From assembly GCA_017591395.1 (NCBI GenBank), contig WEDG01002098.1, forward strand, positions 98,507 through 162,506: a stretch of 64,000 bases of DNA, written 5' to 3'. The stretch is from Schistocephalus solidus (Eukaryota; Platyhelminthes; Cestoda; Diphyllobothriidea; Diphyllobothriidae). The notes beneath the pieces were generated by a model. It made no database searches. It saw only the letters and a program-made list of their open reading frames with translations, and was not told where the DNA came from. Every line of letters starts with the position of its first letter. The first letter of the stretch is position 1. The translations under genes and the position numbers were made by a program. This document shows, piece after piece, positions 35,640 through 48,179 of this stretch.

Positions 35640-35970
35640 AATACCTGTAATATATAGTAAACTTTGCGCCAATTTCCACGGAAACTAGGGTTTTGTTTAC
35701 GTATCAAAGTAGGCGCTCACCGATCTCATTAACGAACCTTTGCTTCTCGCTGTCTTGGGACCGGTATCTAGCAAGCACTCACACCTCAACTACCACTTCT
35801 ATATGTAGAGGAAGGGTTAGGGTTAAAGGCATATTTAGGCTTGAGACTGGGGTCATGGTTAATGTTTGGGTTAGTAACGGGACTATTTCCTCTTCTGGAA
35901 TTTTGCTCAAGGTCATCTGAATCACGGTGGTGGGTGTTCTTTTACCCGTGTCCTTCTGGGGAAGGTTAAA
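35640..35970 (+). repeat. Dispersed repeat family D with telomere-like TTAGGG-type units (plus)
   Basis: Begins 'gcgccaatttccacgg', contains degenerate GGGTTA units including 'aagggttagggttaaagg' at about 35812-35830 and 'gtttgggttagtaacggg', and ends 'cttttacccgtgtcctt'. The opening and closing blocks recur in reverse at 44220-44520 and the opening recurs at 51610-51700, so the GGGTTA tract is internal to a mobile or dispersed repeat rather than a telomere. Confidence 0.6.
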
Positions 35971-36129
35971 TATAAAATAATGTTCACAATTAAGCAACGC
36001 AGAGGGTGGTGTCTTTCTATGTACTTTTCTTCGTTTTTTAACGCCTGATGACCGTGTAAAATCTTTTTTTTCAACGCATTCGCGGGTAACAGAAAAAGTC
36101 TCGACCAATGCTCACATTAGGAAAGGCAG

Positions 36130-36270
36130 ACCGTCGTCCGACTTAACTGAGGAAACATCGTCCCACGGTCTCCAGCTGAAAGTGCAGTTTGTGATGAAGG
36201 AGACACGATCGCTGGAACAAGAACTCTTGTTGCAGCGATTCTGTCTCATTATTCGCGACTACTTCCTGAA
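36130..36270 (+). repeat. Dispersed repeat family E, short copy
   Basis: Shares with 50030-50270 the boxes 'gaaggagacacgatc' and 'aactcttg.tgcagcgatt', with the intervening sequence deleted. No function recognised. Confidence 0.45.
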
Positions 36271-38735
36271 ACTCGCCTCTTGTCTTCTATTCGCAAATTA
36301 CGGTTGTGATCTAAGTCAGATTAGGTCGACGATAAAGAGGATGGTAGCTTGCAGTATTTTTTGTGAAATTTATACACTGCTACGACCTCGAAGCAAAAAT
36401 GCTAAAACTGGACCGCGCAGGTCACAAAAGCAACACCTTCATCTCATTTTGCGCGTATGCGCCCCTATGGGTGTCTCTTTTGCGTTAGGAGATCTGATTC
36501 TTCTGGTGGTTATTGCGAGCCTGTTTTTGATTGCAAATAAGGATACCTCTTGAGTCGGAGGAAAGTAAAACCTTTTTGCACACACAGCCCCTAGCACCGC
36601 TGCTGGTGATGTGCACACTTTGGCAATTCCCAACCCCCTGTAAGCCTCGTTCCCACTTCCGCTGATAGTGTTGGTGAGATGGAGTTCGTTCATTCGATTC
36701 AGTAGTGTGCAGGTGCATGTAAGCGGACACAAAAATCATCTGCCCTGGTGTGCAACTTATTTCTCCCACCCCCGCTACTCTTCTCACTATCTTTCCCCCC
36801 CGCCCCTGCTCTCTGTGCAATACCACCTGGAGCAAAAAGTTTGCTGCATCCGAACACTTGCACAGTTTTTTTTGGTGATTTCCTACATAATTTATATGAG
36901 CTAGTCGACAGCTGTGTCCATTTCTGTCGCACATCAGTCGTCCTCGTTCCTACCCCATTTCGCTTCATGGCTGATTAGCCGTTTTGCGCATTGTGCTGCT
37001 TGCGAACACTCAGAATGTACTTTATGTGCGCACCTGAAGTCGGTAAGATCAAGCAATCCTGATGGCCTTACGGGGACACCTAGTGGTTCAGGGGGCCACC
37101 GAAGCTTATCCGCCGTCCGGGTTAGGTCGAATTAAGAACCTCTACTGAACTCTTGGAAACCCGGTGTTGTGTGATGTAAATGTATCTGAGTTGACTTCAT
37201 ACTTCAACACAGTTGCTAGCAATCTGATTGGTCATTTGAGCCACGGGATGGGGTTTGGTGAAACAGAATGCCACTCATACGCACACTGGCTTCTCATAAC
37301 TTTTTTACAGATTACACCAATACAAATATTCGGTGTCCTTTCAAAGGTCGTAGCATGGCTGTCAGAACGTGGTTTGTTGACGTCTGAAACACTGTCTGCC
37401 CTAAAGAATACCACAAGCTCCAACGATGGAATTTTTATGGGCCACATCTGAACCACTGCCTTGCATTCCGGTTGTAACAGACCTTAGCGCTAAGAATGAC
37501 AACCTCAGATAGAGCACTTGGGTGGTTGTTCGAAATCCGCTGTGTTGGAAATTTCAAGAACACCTAAACAATCGAGAGCACCTAGGTCCGACACGATGAA
37601 AGTCATATTAAGTTTCAGAGGCCTCATATGATACCCCTGGGACCCGATCTGTGCGTCTGCGTGAGTCACCGGCCGAGGGATCTTCTTTATGCCTCTGTCA
37701 GCCACTTATGCAACTTTCCACTTTTTATATCTGCTGTCGTTCAGTAAAAGACACTCGCAATGCCCGAATAATAGTCCTTTTGTACGCATGTACTGACCTG
37801 CCCAACGTAGGGAGAACACTTTCGCATCGGTGGTCTATAGCTTGTTGCTGGTGGCTTTTTCGGATTCCTTCTTCCTACACTTACTGGTACGGTCCCAGCA
37901 TATTCTATCAAGGTTAACCCGAAAATTGTGCACTGTGACATTTCCGATTGTGCGCACCATGGACTAAAGCCAATCGTTTACACGCGCTTGCCTCCGGTCG
38001 CAAAGTTGCCTCTCTTCTTATTGTTGTTTACCTGCCCGATCCTCTTTTAATAGCAATCCTTTGAAAAAAAAGCAAATATAACTTTGTATGTTATCTATAT
38101 TGACTCCTGCGTGTGGAGGCATCTGACTGCCCTGTCCCGCATCGCTATCCGCAACTTCATCTGGCTTCTGCGGTGTTGTTTCTCTCTCTCCTCCCCCTAT
38201 ACTTTCTCCTATTTCTTTGCAGACTTCATCTTTGTTCGGTTTTTGCAACTCTATCTCGAGCACTTCCTATAAAAAAGATTTGGTTACATAAGGAGAGACC
38301 GTCACCGAGGGAGGTATAATTATGGTCTGATGCTTTAAGTAGAAAGTTGGACTACCCAGCCTCAGAGACCGAATATCCTGTGCAGAACTTACCTTACAAG
38401 ACCCACTGGCCGCGAATGCCGCTGTACGCCACGGTTGAGGCTGACGCGTACGTTTCGCTCTATCCGTTAGCAACCTCACTTTTTATCTACGACGAGTAAT
38501 GGCAGTTCAAATGGTCATGTGCCATATCTGGCCTCTCGTTTTGTTTTTTCCTGTATCACTTATCGGCGAAAAGCCACTTAGCTCGAAGTCGGTCGAAGTG
38601 ACCGTTAAATAACGGCCTTTTGCCAGCCACGTTTCTTGCAAATATTATTTTTATCTCGGTATGGTTTATGAGTATGCCGTTGCCATCTGGGTCGCGTCTA
38701 TTCTCTCTCCCATCCCCCCCCCCCTTTCTCACCAG
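36271..38735 (+). other. Myo18 intron 8, right end; nothing recognised
   Basis: Ends with a pyrimidine/C-rich tract and CTCACCAG at the exon 9 acceptor. Several overlapping open frames, none recognisable. Confidence 0.55.
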
Positions 38736-39142
38736 GCCGAAGACAAGGCTCTCGCTAAGGCCCACTGGGAGGCCCTCTGTAAGGCGGCCAACCTTCTTGG
38801 GGCCCGCTTCGAGAACGAATTTATGCAGGGTGTCTGTCGCCTGCTAGCTGTCATCTACCATCTGGGCTGTGCTGGTGCGACTCCGGCGATGCCGTCCGAG
38901 AATGGCGATGACAGTGTCCGCTCCCGACTCAGCAGCCGCGCCCTCGGTTTCATTAACTTCTCCGCGGCGGAACGCGCAGCCAGTCTGCTGGGTTGCTCTC
39001 TCGAAGTCCTCAGCTCTGCTGTCTTCGAGGCGCCCATGGGCTCGAAGCGCTATCAGGATGCCTCTAGCCTGGACTTACTGGCTGGTTTTGTAGCCAATCT
39101 CTACGCCATCGCTGCGAACAGCCTAAAAGACCTCATTAACAG
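38736..39142 (+). CDS. Myo18: Myo18 exon 9: motor helices of the upper 50K domain
   Basis: Residues 585-719 plus two bases (phase 0 to 2); the largest and best conserved exon. It opens AEDKALAKAHWEALCKAANL, matching the class XVIII P-E-x-K-Q-K-A helix, then CRLLAVIYHLGCAGATPA, the near-invariant myosin L-A-A-I-x-H-L-G strand-helix. INFSAAERAASLLGCSLEVL corresponds to the A-A-x-L-L-G-C-x-x-x-x-L motif, and AGFVANLYAIAANSLKDLIN to the helix before switch II (L-Y-x-x-L-F-x-x-x-V-x-x-I-N). GC-rich with clear codon bias. The acceptor follows a C/T tract; the donor is GTGGGT after a split Arg/Ser codon. Confidence 0.95.
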
Positions 39143-39696
39143 GTGGGTTATTGCATCACCGCCACATATTTTTCTTTCGGTCGTTGCCAACTCACACATT
39201 GCTGGATGCTGCTGATGATCAGAATGCTTTTCGGTCGAATCTTGCCGGCGAGAACTGAATTCGAGGAAGGAAATCTGTCTGGAATCTTCTTCAAATGCCC
39301 TAAGTGGACCTCGTTTTCTTACCTGAGTTGAATGCCACACACTAGGAGAGTTTGGAGGCTCCTTATCCCGTGGGGTACTCTTTGTGTACACTCTGAGGAC
39401 ACTTCATTTTTAAAGACCAATCAAAGGTGTGTCCGTATAGTTTTTTTTGGATCTTTCTGTAAAGGACGCACCTTAACAAGGTGACTTCTTATGCAACTAC
39501 CTGTCGGGAGGCATCAAAACCTATAGGCATCCGACGTAGAATGTCCGAAAAGACGGTAAAACAACCCAACTCCTGAGACAGCCCCCCCGTGACTGCTATC
39601 CTCATCGCCATTTCATCCTCTGTTTTTCGAAGACCTAACGCATGCTTCTTCGCTATTCTCCTTGTTCATATACTAACCTCTCTTTTCACCTATCAG
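39143..39696 (+). other. Myo18 intron 9
   Basis: Starts GTGGGT and ends TTTTCACCTATCAG. Nothing recognised. Confidence 0.75.
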
Positions 39697-39916
39697 CTCA
39701 CTCGCTCCAGTCCAAACGAGGACCAAGTCTGTCGTGGAGGCTACCATGCGGACCAACACTGCTCGTCTCCTGGTTTTGGATCCACCCGGACTGCAGTGCC
39801 CAGAGTCCGGCGGTCGAGCGTCAGGTGGCAGTTTTGAGGATCTTCTCTACAACTATGCCAACGAATGTCTTCTGCAGCTCTACCAGAGTGGACATGACAC
39901 CGATAAACCAACAACT
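39697..39916 (+). CDS. Myo18: Myo18 exon 10: switch II exon
   Basis: Residues 720-793 (phase 2 to 0). TARLLVLDPPGLQCPESGG at about 740-758 is the switch II strand, normally I-x-V-L-D-I-x-G-F-E in active myosins and D-T-P-G-F-Q in vertebrate MYO18A. Asp747 and Gly750 are kept but the Phe and Glu are lost. SFEDLLYNYANECLLQLYQS follows, the conserved N-F-E-Q-L-x-I-N-Y-x-N-E-x-L-Q-x-x-F helix of all myosins. The acceptor is TTCACCTATCAG, the donor GTGAGC. Loss of the switch II Phe-Glu pair predicts little ATP turnover. Confidence 0.93.
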
Positions 39917-42900
39917 GTGAGCTTTTAGGCTCTTTTTTCTACCTGATAAATTAAACTCTTAGATGGGTCGCCTGTACTTATTATGGTGTATTTGGTTTCA
40001 AAATCTAACACTGAACCTGCGTGTTGGTGTTCGATAAGGCTCGGCCCTTATTTTGTCCTCTATGCTTACGCTTTTTGTAGTCTAGGCCATCTGCGATGAC
40101 CGGAGCGTCACCTTAGGCCGGGACACCGGTTTCTTGCATTTTGATATGTTTCTTCTTCTCTGTAAGCTCGCTCTATTGTGCGCTGAGTGAATTCTTTTGG
40201 TATACCCAGAAGTATAATTTTCTTATGTTTAATTAAGGTCGTAATTCGGGCGAGCGAGCATGATAATCACACTTTAATTCCTGTACAGCGATGCGCTGTT
40301 TTCACTCTGAACTCTTTCTTGTCATGCTTTTCTGTCCGACCTAGGAAGGCACTTTTCGCAGTATACTGTACTCTACGTTTTTTAGTGTGTTTATAACGTC
40401 TTCTATTTTTCTTCGGTCGAACTGACCACTAAAGTTGACACTCGAGCTAGTGAAATTTTCCCATTTGAAAATTATTGTTTTGGGACATGTCGGAAATTCT
40501 CGTTAGTCACGCGTAGACTGCGATGCCCGTAACGTTATTTCAGCCGTTTATGCAGCCTGCCAATTTTCATCGACATTTTTAAAATTGCCCATTTATATTT
40601 TAAAGCAGTATAGGCGCCACATAATTTAGAAGACCTAAGGGCGTTCGTACACGGAACTTCTTCGAAAACCTACAAATTCTTAGGGTTCTGCGACACCCAA
40701 ATAGCTAATCTTTTCATGTTTTTTTATGACGATACCATTTTCAAAAAAATTATTTTACCAACTGAACCTACCAATAATAATCCTCTTCGTTAGATAGTTG
40801 AGAATGAAGGGATCAATAATGTTCTCTTTTATCAAAGTGTATTCGTTATAGATGTGTGGTGAACTCCTCAGCAGCAACGAGGTTCTCTAGGGTGCATACA
40901 CTTCTCCGACAATCTGCTGCATTTTTATCAGTATTCTCCCTGTTCACGGTCATTTAAAGGGGTAAAGTCATTGTTTCGTGAGTTTCTACACCCAACTAAC
41001 TACGGAGGCGTGGAGTATCATGGTGGAATTAAACTAACGCAAAAATCTTCGGCTCTCCTACACGCGATGAAGCCGTGTAAGATCTAGTGGGCCATAAAAT
41101 TTGGAAGTATGAACACTTTCATCAAGCTTTTTGCAGTACCACCTTCGAAAGGCGTCAATAGCTCGCTTTGAACGCGTGCCTTGGGTCGCGCAAAAACCTT
41201 CAGTTGCATCATAGGATTCTATAGAATTACCTTATGCGACAGTGGAGGAATCGGTTATCAAGCCGCCATTCGAAGAATTATGAAAACTGGCCTTGCCTGC
41301 TTTAGGAGTTTGAGTCACAAGGTTGTCGTATCTTATTTTTAGGAGATCAATATTTATGCGACCTCATTACCCACTTGGAGGTTTCCGCATTACGAAGCAC
41401 AGTCAATATTTTCCTTCTAAACGTCCGTCTAAAAGATCATCCTCGTATCACTCAGAGTAATGAAAAACGAGTGTTTTAGCAGTTTTTTATATCAAGAACC
41501 TTTGCCTGTGTCAGTTCTCCAAAATTTCTCCGAATTATAATGTAGGCTTTATCCACCTGTAAGTTGCGTGGTGTTGCTATCCCAAGGCCAAGCATATTCC
41601 TTTACAAGCTCAGACAAGCCTTTTTATGCAGCGAATTAATCCGTATTGGTTTTTTTGGACAGTTTTCGTTATGCTCTAACCTATAAAAGCAAAATAAAAA
41701 GTCGGTCAACATAAAACACTGTAAGATGGAAAAAATGTTTCCTCCATTGGAATTAACTGCATGTCATTTGACTTTCTATGTTTGGAATTAAAATTTTTAA
41801 ATGCCTGAAAGCTTCAGGGTGCCAACTTGGTAATTCTTTGTGAGATGCGATTTCATTGTCAATACCTAAAGTAAACGTCATTTTTGCCTTACAGTCTATG
41901 CAATTAACCACATTAATATTGGGTGTCGTGAAGACTTCCTGGTTCCTATTGAACGTTGCAACTATAGGGATGTTTGAATGGTCCAGAAGGGGTAGATAAT
42001 GTTGTGGGTCGCAAAGCTCCCAACCGCTTTAGCTGCAAAAAGTGGACCTTCGCCTATTACCTTTCCTGGCGTCGTTCACTCTGCTAGGCTATATTGAGCG
42101 CATCGGGCGCACTTCGGAAAGCACTGTAACTCGTATATGAAGGAAAATGAAGGTAGCTGCTATAGCTTTGCACCTGGTTAAGCGGTTTATTTGGCCGAGT
42201 TCGATCAGATAGGAGTGAACCAGCCTAGCTCTGGCAAGCGTAATTGATGGATTTGGCGTTGTTAGCTCTGTACGCTCCTCAGAACTTAAGGAATATTTGA
42301 GCCGAGATCCATCAGCTTCAGCGGGATAACCACTTACTATTCGTAACCTGTGGTGATTAGAAATCTGAAATTTCAAAACTGGATTAACTTCCAGAAAGCG
42401 CACGGCGAATGCTGGGGGGTCCATTGACTAGCTAAAATTTTCGCAGCTGTGTATTACGGTGGCAGAATCTTGGCGAAACAGGTTTCTGGGCTGTTAGCTA
42501 CCACCCCTCCATGTTAAATCACACAACAATGGATTTATGCGAGATAAGCCGTTAATACACTAGGATTGTGGTTTTCTACCGATGGTGACTTTGGAACTCA
42601 TCGTGGCCTGGTCTTCATTGGAGGGGTATAATTCCAGGTCAGTAAAACTTGTAGAACTGGTTTAAATGACTCGACATTGCCTCTGGGATAACGACTAAGT
42701 CGAAAAATAAACCAATGTCGCGGCTAGACACTAACAGTCCGTCGATGTTTTCTATCCATGCATGGCTTTTTCTCGCAACGCCGAATCTGGGCCGCATTTT
42801 CCACCAACATACTGGATCTTGTAGGCAGTCATATTAGTGTCGTTTGCCGTCAGTAATAGATTAGTCTACTTACCTACCTAACGCATGTTTTTCTAACTCG

Positions 42901-44724
42901 CGGAGGCCGTACAGGCTTGACACTTGATTATATGGCCCTGAATTTAGAATACTGAACATTTTAGTACTCTGTAGACACACCGTCTACGGCACAGGGGTCA
43001 CGCTTCATGCCGCAATGTCTTACGGCGCCAGTGGAGACGGTGGACATAAAAGCAGGCGAAGAAAATTCTACGGGTAGCGTACAGACAAGAAAACGTGCGC
43101 GTGTGCGCGCTTCAGTTGTTGCCTATGCCTGTCGATCACACGGCTTGTGAACCGCGACAGAAAGCAGGGCACCCCTGCCACAGGAGGTCATCCGTCCCGC
43201 TCCCACCACCACCCTCTTCTGTCTGCAAGGGGTCAGAAGGGCTGGCAGCACCTGTGCGGTTAGCGTCTTTGAAAACCTGTAGTCCCCCTCTCCTTCTCCT
43301 CTATTGTTTTGTTCATCGCTGAGGCTTTGTGGCTAGTGGCTCTGTGGGCTTAGATCATGCCACGTTAATATCACTGTGCCATACGTAGTACTTTGCTGCG
43401 CGCTGGTCCATGTACACGAACCGGACTTCAAAAACTCACGGTCGGTCACACATGAGAGTTGAGCTAAAGGTCAATTAGGAAGAAGCCATTCCAGCCTTAC
43501 CATGAGTACTAACTTGAACGGAATCATCCTTTTAGTTAAGAACCTTTTTGTGCACATCTACTAGCGGCTTATGTCAGTCAGTGTATGAGATTCACTATAG
43601 CGATATAAGATCGCGCAGCACGATCGAATTCACACCCCCCCCCCCCTGCATCAAAAGTCGCAAATTGCCTTAAGCTTATTGAAGTTAAGTTCAGGCGCCG
43701 TAGCGTACGTGCCATAAAGCCTCCATTTAGCACGCACAACACACCTTTTAACCCCCATTTTGATCGGACGTAAAAGTGCAGTCTGATTTGGTTGCCATGC
43801 CCTTGCAATCATGTGCTTTTTTAAGCAACTGAGCTGTTTCTGTTCTGAGTAAAAAAATTCGGGCAGCTGTTACTTTACGTTTGCTGACAAGCCCTGTTAC
43901 GCTGAGTATTTTATCTCTCATACCCCAGTGCATGCTGCAGTTTCCACCTTATGACATGGTCAAGGCAGGGAGAGGAACGAGGAAAATTCGCTCAGAGACT
44001 CGCCGAAATCCCTTTGAAAAGTGGTGGTTTGTATTTACGCGATACTATTTACCATCCTGACTTTGCACAGTTCTTCTACCAAGTGCTGCGAAGTCAGCTC
44101 CCTGAGAACCCTTCGCAAGCGAATGTTTCCGTGGTAGAGATGCCCTGTATGGCCGCCTAAAGAGCACATGAGAATAGGAACCACCCCGCCCACTTACAAT
44201 AGTTTGCCTTAAAGTTAATTTCAGAAAGTGTAAATATGCTCGTGTCTTAAGGCTAACAGTAACCCTAACATAAAACTAAACTGTCACCTGAATCGTAACC
44301 CTAGCCCTACCGTAAACCTGAATCCTACAGGTAACACGATAATAACCTTAACTTTTAGTATAATCGTGACCCTAACCCCAACCTCTCAAACTTCAACCTC
44401 ACCCTAAACTTAACCCCAACCTATACCTTAACCATAAGCATAATTTCCTTGGAAGTTAGCGCAAAGCCACATGTATTGTTGGTGGTTCCTTTTCCCGTGT
44501 CTTGTTTAGGCGGTTATGCAAGGCATCCTACCGTTTCCACCGTACGGGTGTCACCTGTCGTTTCGGAATTGTAATTCACTCGACTCAATATCCTACCCTC
44601 CTCTCCCTCCTTAACCAGATATCTTCCTGCTAACAAAACAGGCGGTAGTAATCACCTTTTACTGAGTACACTTCGCGCATCTCCCTCATATCGTTGCCTT
44701 TTACCTTTTTTATCGTTCGCTTAG
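39917..44724 (+). other. Myo18 intron 10 (4.8 kb)
   Basis: Starts GTGAGC and ends TATCGTTCGCTTAG. It is AT-rich; a C-run lies near 43636-43647. The family D copy at 44220-44520 is the only element recognised. Confidence 0.65.
44220..44520 (-). repeat. Dispersed repeat family D with CCCTAA-type units (minus)
   Basis: About 200 bp (44250-44445) of degenerate TAACCC/CCCTAA units with irregular spacing ('aaccctaacataaaac', 'gaccctaaccccaacc', 'caccctaaacttaacc'). It is flanked by 'atttccttggaagttagcgcaaag' split over the border block and 'ttttcccgtgtcttg', which are reverse complement or same-sense counterparts of blocks bounding the copy at 35640-35970. The array is too degenerate for a telomere. 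Confidence 0.6.
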
Positions 44725-44778
44725 GTTACCACGACCGACGAGATGGTATCGTTTCTGGACAACTCCAACTCCATTTCG
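44725..44778 (+). CDS. Myo18: Myo18 exon 11: 54-nt exon
   Basis: Residues 794-811, phase 0 to 0, reading VTTTDEMVSFLDNSNSIS. It sits where class XVIII heads have the D-x-S-V-A-A-V-D-Q-x-x-x-x-S stretch after the switch II helix, and the spacing and character fit. It has an acceptor TCGTTCGCTTAG and a donor GTGCGT. The short length and modest similarity make this less certain than its neighbours, but phase is kept. Confidence 0.65.
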
Positions 44779-47252
44779 GTGCGTGTGTTTCCTTTTACTA
44801 TGCAAATTATTATCCCTACAAAGGCTTTTTAACTGTTGTGTTTCTTTTATTTTGCTATTGTTGGTGATGATTTCTGACTCCTTTTTGGAGAAAGGAATCA
44901 ATTATCGCTCCTCCTTGCTGGACCACCGCTTTTCGTAATGCTTTTAACCAGACCAATCTGCTGCTTCGTGGTATACCCGCTAATCTATTAAAAGGGTGGT
45001 TTTTATTCCTCTAAAAACGCAGTGTCGGCGAAAAAAAGAAGTTTTCAGTCATCTCAGACCACCGATGAAGCAGGTGTTTTATGTACAATTATCTCGTCCG
45101 ATCTAAAGAAAGCGCGTATCAGGTTGCCTTCTAAGGGGGTACGGTGAGATTGCGTTAGTTCCGCCGTCGGCTGCGCAGCGAGTCCACGGGCGGTGAGTAT
45201 TGGAACTGCCTTCAACACAGGCTAGCCACAAAGTAAGCCGACTCTTTTATTTGAGGAATAAGCCGTTTTAGATCATCAACAGCCAAGGCGAGGGCGGTGG
45301 TTGCCTTGTCAGGATGCAGAGGGATGAGATCAGAAACCTTGATTGTCCTTTACTGTGAAATAAAGCACGATGGACCATGAGGATCATACATAATAAAAAA
45401 TTGGTTCTTTTGCCATTGTCGTCCCGCAACTAAGTTTCAACGGAGGCGATACCAACTAAAACTTCGCGCCGCTATTGTGGCACGCCCTTAACTAAAACTT
45501 CGCAAGCCACCTTTCACAAATTCAGGCCGGCCAGCTCGGGAATGTTCAAAATCATATCAGATACACGCGGCAGTTCGACGGTCGCAGGCGAAGACGTTTA
45601 CTGCGCGCCTCACGGAGTGTGCACGGCATCTCTTTGCCCGATCCTCGCTTAACTGTATGGTGCGGTTTCATGCACACAAGCTTCTCTGTATACATTCTGA
45701 GCCAATTTACGTCGTTTTGATCTTTTTCTGCTGCTCCAAATTTACCACCTTTTGCTTGCACTCTAACCTCTGTTTTTTCTCATCCGTTGTCCTTTTCGAG
45801 CAAAAGTAAAAACCTATGAGAAAGCCAATAGCCAGATGACGTTTAAGACTAAATGAACTCAAACCGCCAACCTGCTCCTTCTTTGTTCACTTGCGACCTC
45901 CTTCGTTGTCTGTGGGAATCCTGTGGAAGACTTCTTTTCAATCTAATCAGATTATCGCCATTCATTTGAGGCTTTTTCGCTAATCTCACTTTCCTGTTTT
46001 TTTTTGCCTTGGCATTTAAACTTGCACATGCCTAATGAAAACGGTTCTGCTTGCTTTTTTGTCCCCGGGACCCTCATAATCTTCCTGAATGAAGTTTTGT
46101 TGCTCTCGATTTTTTCGAAAGGTGACCGGATTTGAGTTTTGGACCTAAGGTGGGCAATATTTCCTCAAGGAGTCCATAGATCAGTTCTTTCTCAACAAAG
46201 TTATACGTGGACGTTCACGACTGCGCGATAAGTTTGCAATTTCGATACTTAAACTTGAATTACCAACAACGCCGATTTTTCTAACTTTAAAGTGTTGCCT
46301 TGGCAATGTTCCCTGTAGGCCAACCAGCACTCATTTCTCGCGAAATAATTGACCGTGTATGATAAAATACTGCCGGCAAGGCCGGCTCATGCTGATTATG
46401 TGTGCCCGGCACAAAGTGGAAGTGGGACTCAGACACGGTTGGCCCCTTAGCTAAACGCGTCCTCTCAGTTGAGTCAGGTGCTCCCTGTTGGTCGAGTGTG
46501 CCCGGACCTGTTCACGATCACTTGTGTGTTATTCCGTTTTTGTTTTTCGAACTCTGAACTCTGAGGCACATATTTTTTTTCATTTCCTTTCAAAAACTCT
46601 GAAGCGCGTATCCGCCTGGGATTTGGCGAAGGAGTATTTATTTTGTTTTTTAGATGTCAAACATAGCTTTGTTTTAAACATCAAAGCTCGCAGTGGTTTC
46701 TGTCGTGGTTTTAATTGCTTGCTTTTAGTAAATCGTATAGAACCGTGAACTTGGCATACTAAGGCGCATTCTGTGGTATAATCCTGCGCGAAAGACTCTA
46801 AAAGTGACAGAATATTGGAATGCCTGGTTAGCCAGTTGATGTTGATATTTTGTAATTTATCTCACCCGTTCGGCTGCAGCTAGGCAATTCATTTATTTTG
46901 ACTGCACAATTGGATGCTGTCCCTGAAACCGCTGCTTTAATCCCTCCTTCAACAACCTTTTTTTTGACCACTTGCCAAACTCGTGTCCTCATACCAGCGG
47001 GCTATCCAGGCCTAGTATCCTTCAACGATTATCGCCACTTTATGTTTACGCATAACACATAAACGGTGTTTTTTTTAAAAAACAGTTTCCTTTGGATAGT
47101 ATAATCCTGATCGAACTCTTTATCTATGTCACGCCCACCTCTGTCCGCCTTGAAATCAGTCTCTGCCCTAGCACCATCCCATTTGCCTTCTGCAATGTCC
47201 TTGTATTTGCTTTCCCTGTCTCAGCCATCTGCTGCCTCGGTCGCTATGGCAG
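44779..47252 (+). other. Myo18 intron 11
   Basis: Starts GTGCGT. Nothing recognised. The 3' border is not firm because the best-phased acceptor lacks a strong pyrimidine tract. Confidence 0.5.
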
Positions 47253-47499
47253 CTGCTAATGTGGCGGGTGGAGGTCAACCGGGCCTCGAGGCCGGCCAGG
47301 GCCTTCGCGAGCGAGTTTGTGCGCCGGTCTCTGTCGCCAGAGTTGCCTACAAGGCCTGTTCCGGCACTCAGTCAGGCGGACGCCTCCACGGGACTGTTGT
47401 GGCTTCTGGACTCAGCCACCTGTAGTGGCAATCTGCAAGGCTACCTGCGCCTTGTAACCCAAAAGTATCACGAACACAAAATGCGCTACAGTGATCGTG
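47253..47499 (+). CDS. Myo18: Myo18 exon 12: lower 50K segment (5' border uncertain)
   Basis: Residues about 812-893 plus one base. ASEFVRRSLSPELPTRPVPA leads to DASTGLLWLLDSATCSGNLQ and YLRLVTQKYHEHKMRYSD. The Gly-Leu-Leu-Trp-Leu-Leu segment is the class XVIII replacement for the conventional G-I-x-x-L-L-D-E-E and is a strong signature. The GTAGGT donor at 47500 is good. The acceptor at 47251-47252 (CTATGGCAG) keeps phase 0 from exon 11. A stronger-looking acceptor at 47223-47224 would put the signature out of frame, so the true 5' end may differ. Confidence 0.75.
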
Positions 47500-47975
47500 G
47501 TAGGTCCCTTCTCCTCCGCACACCTTTTTGCTTCTATGTTGCATCTTTCTCGGGTGAAAGTGGCAGCAATTACTGGCTAGGACTCGTAGGCCTCCATCGT
47601 TCTTTCATTTTTTTATCAACGCAGGTGCATGTATCGTTGTGTCTTTGGGCGAGGAATTTCTCAGGCTTGGTTTCTGTCGTTTGCCTTCCTACCAGCCTTT
47701 ACTGCTAACAGTTTAAGAAGCCATAAATACTTGTAAGCGTTCTGCATGTCTTGAATAATTTACTGTGCGTAAGACGTCTCTTAGAGGGGTGCTTTCTTTT
47801 TCCCTCCTTCAGAGCCGTTTTCGGTCCTCCGTTGCGCTGACCAAAGGACTTGTTGTTACATTTAGTCGACTGCCATATTTAATCTCAGTCCTATACTGCG
47901 GCTTATCACGTCATTACCACCAGCAGCTCGCTCAGTGCAATAATAAAAATTGACTTTCTTCTCGCTTGGGCACAG
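47500..47975 (+). other. Intron after Myo18 exon 12
   Basis: Starts GTAGGT. The open frame after the acceptor near 47811 was considered as an exon but has no myosin similarity. Confidence 0.5.
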
Positions 47976-48135
47976 TGGGCCTCACAGAAGAATGAAAATT
48001 TTGCTCCGTGTCTTAGGACGGCTCAGGAAACTGTCTCGCAGTTTGGCGGCTTTGAAGAAGAGGAAGATTCCTCAAAAAAGTCAAAATTCAGTAGCAACTT
48101 TCGGACTTTCCGTCTACTATTGGTCTGGCCTTCAA
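47976..48135 (+). CDS. Myo18: Possible further Myo18 exon (frame unresolved)
   Basis: A good acceptor (CTTCTCGCTTGGGCACAG) opens a purine-rich stretch open in two frames. One reads SQFGGFEEEEDSSKKSKFSS. The other reads LRKLSRSLAALKKRKIPQ, which resembles the basic R-K-T-F-x-x-x-x-A-A-V-K-K-K region before the actin-binding loop in class XVIII. Neither continues exon 12 directly in phase, so an exon between them would be needed. No convincing donor was found. The end coordinate is only the limit of the open frame. Confidence 0.35.
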
Positions 48136-48179
48136 CCTGATGCACTGCTTTTGACGCTGGCCGCTGAGTGGCAGTAATT

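Noticed and set aside
36182..36553. Open frame of 123 codons as a membrane protein
   Set aside because: Its first third overlaps dispersed repeat family E and the hydrophobic parts are what pyrimidine-rich intron sequence gives.
44250..44445. True interstitial telomere array
   Set aside because: Units are irregular and interrupted, and the same flanks occur at the other TTAGGG-bearing copies.
47126..47425. Overlapping frame (about 99 codons, Ala/Gly-rich) as the real exon 12 frame
   Set aside because: It meets a stop inside the exon and lacks the Gly-Leu-Leu-Trp-Leu-Leu signature found in the chosen frame.
47813..47930. Exon after a CTCCTTCAG acceptor between exon 12 and the 47976 segment
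   Set aside because: It needs phase 0 for its only long open frame, whereas exon 12 leaves phase 1, and no myosin motif appears.
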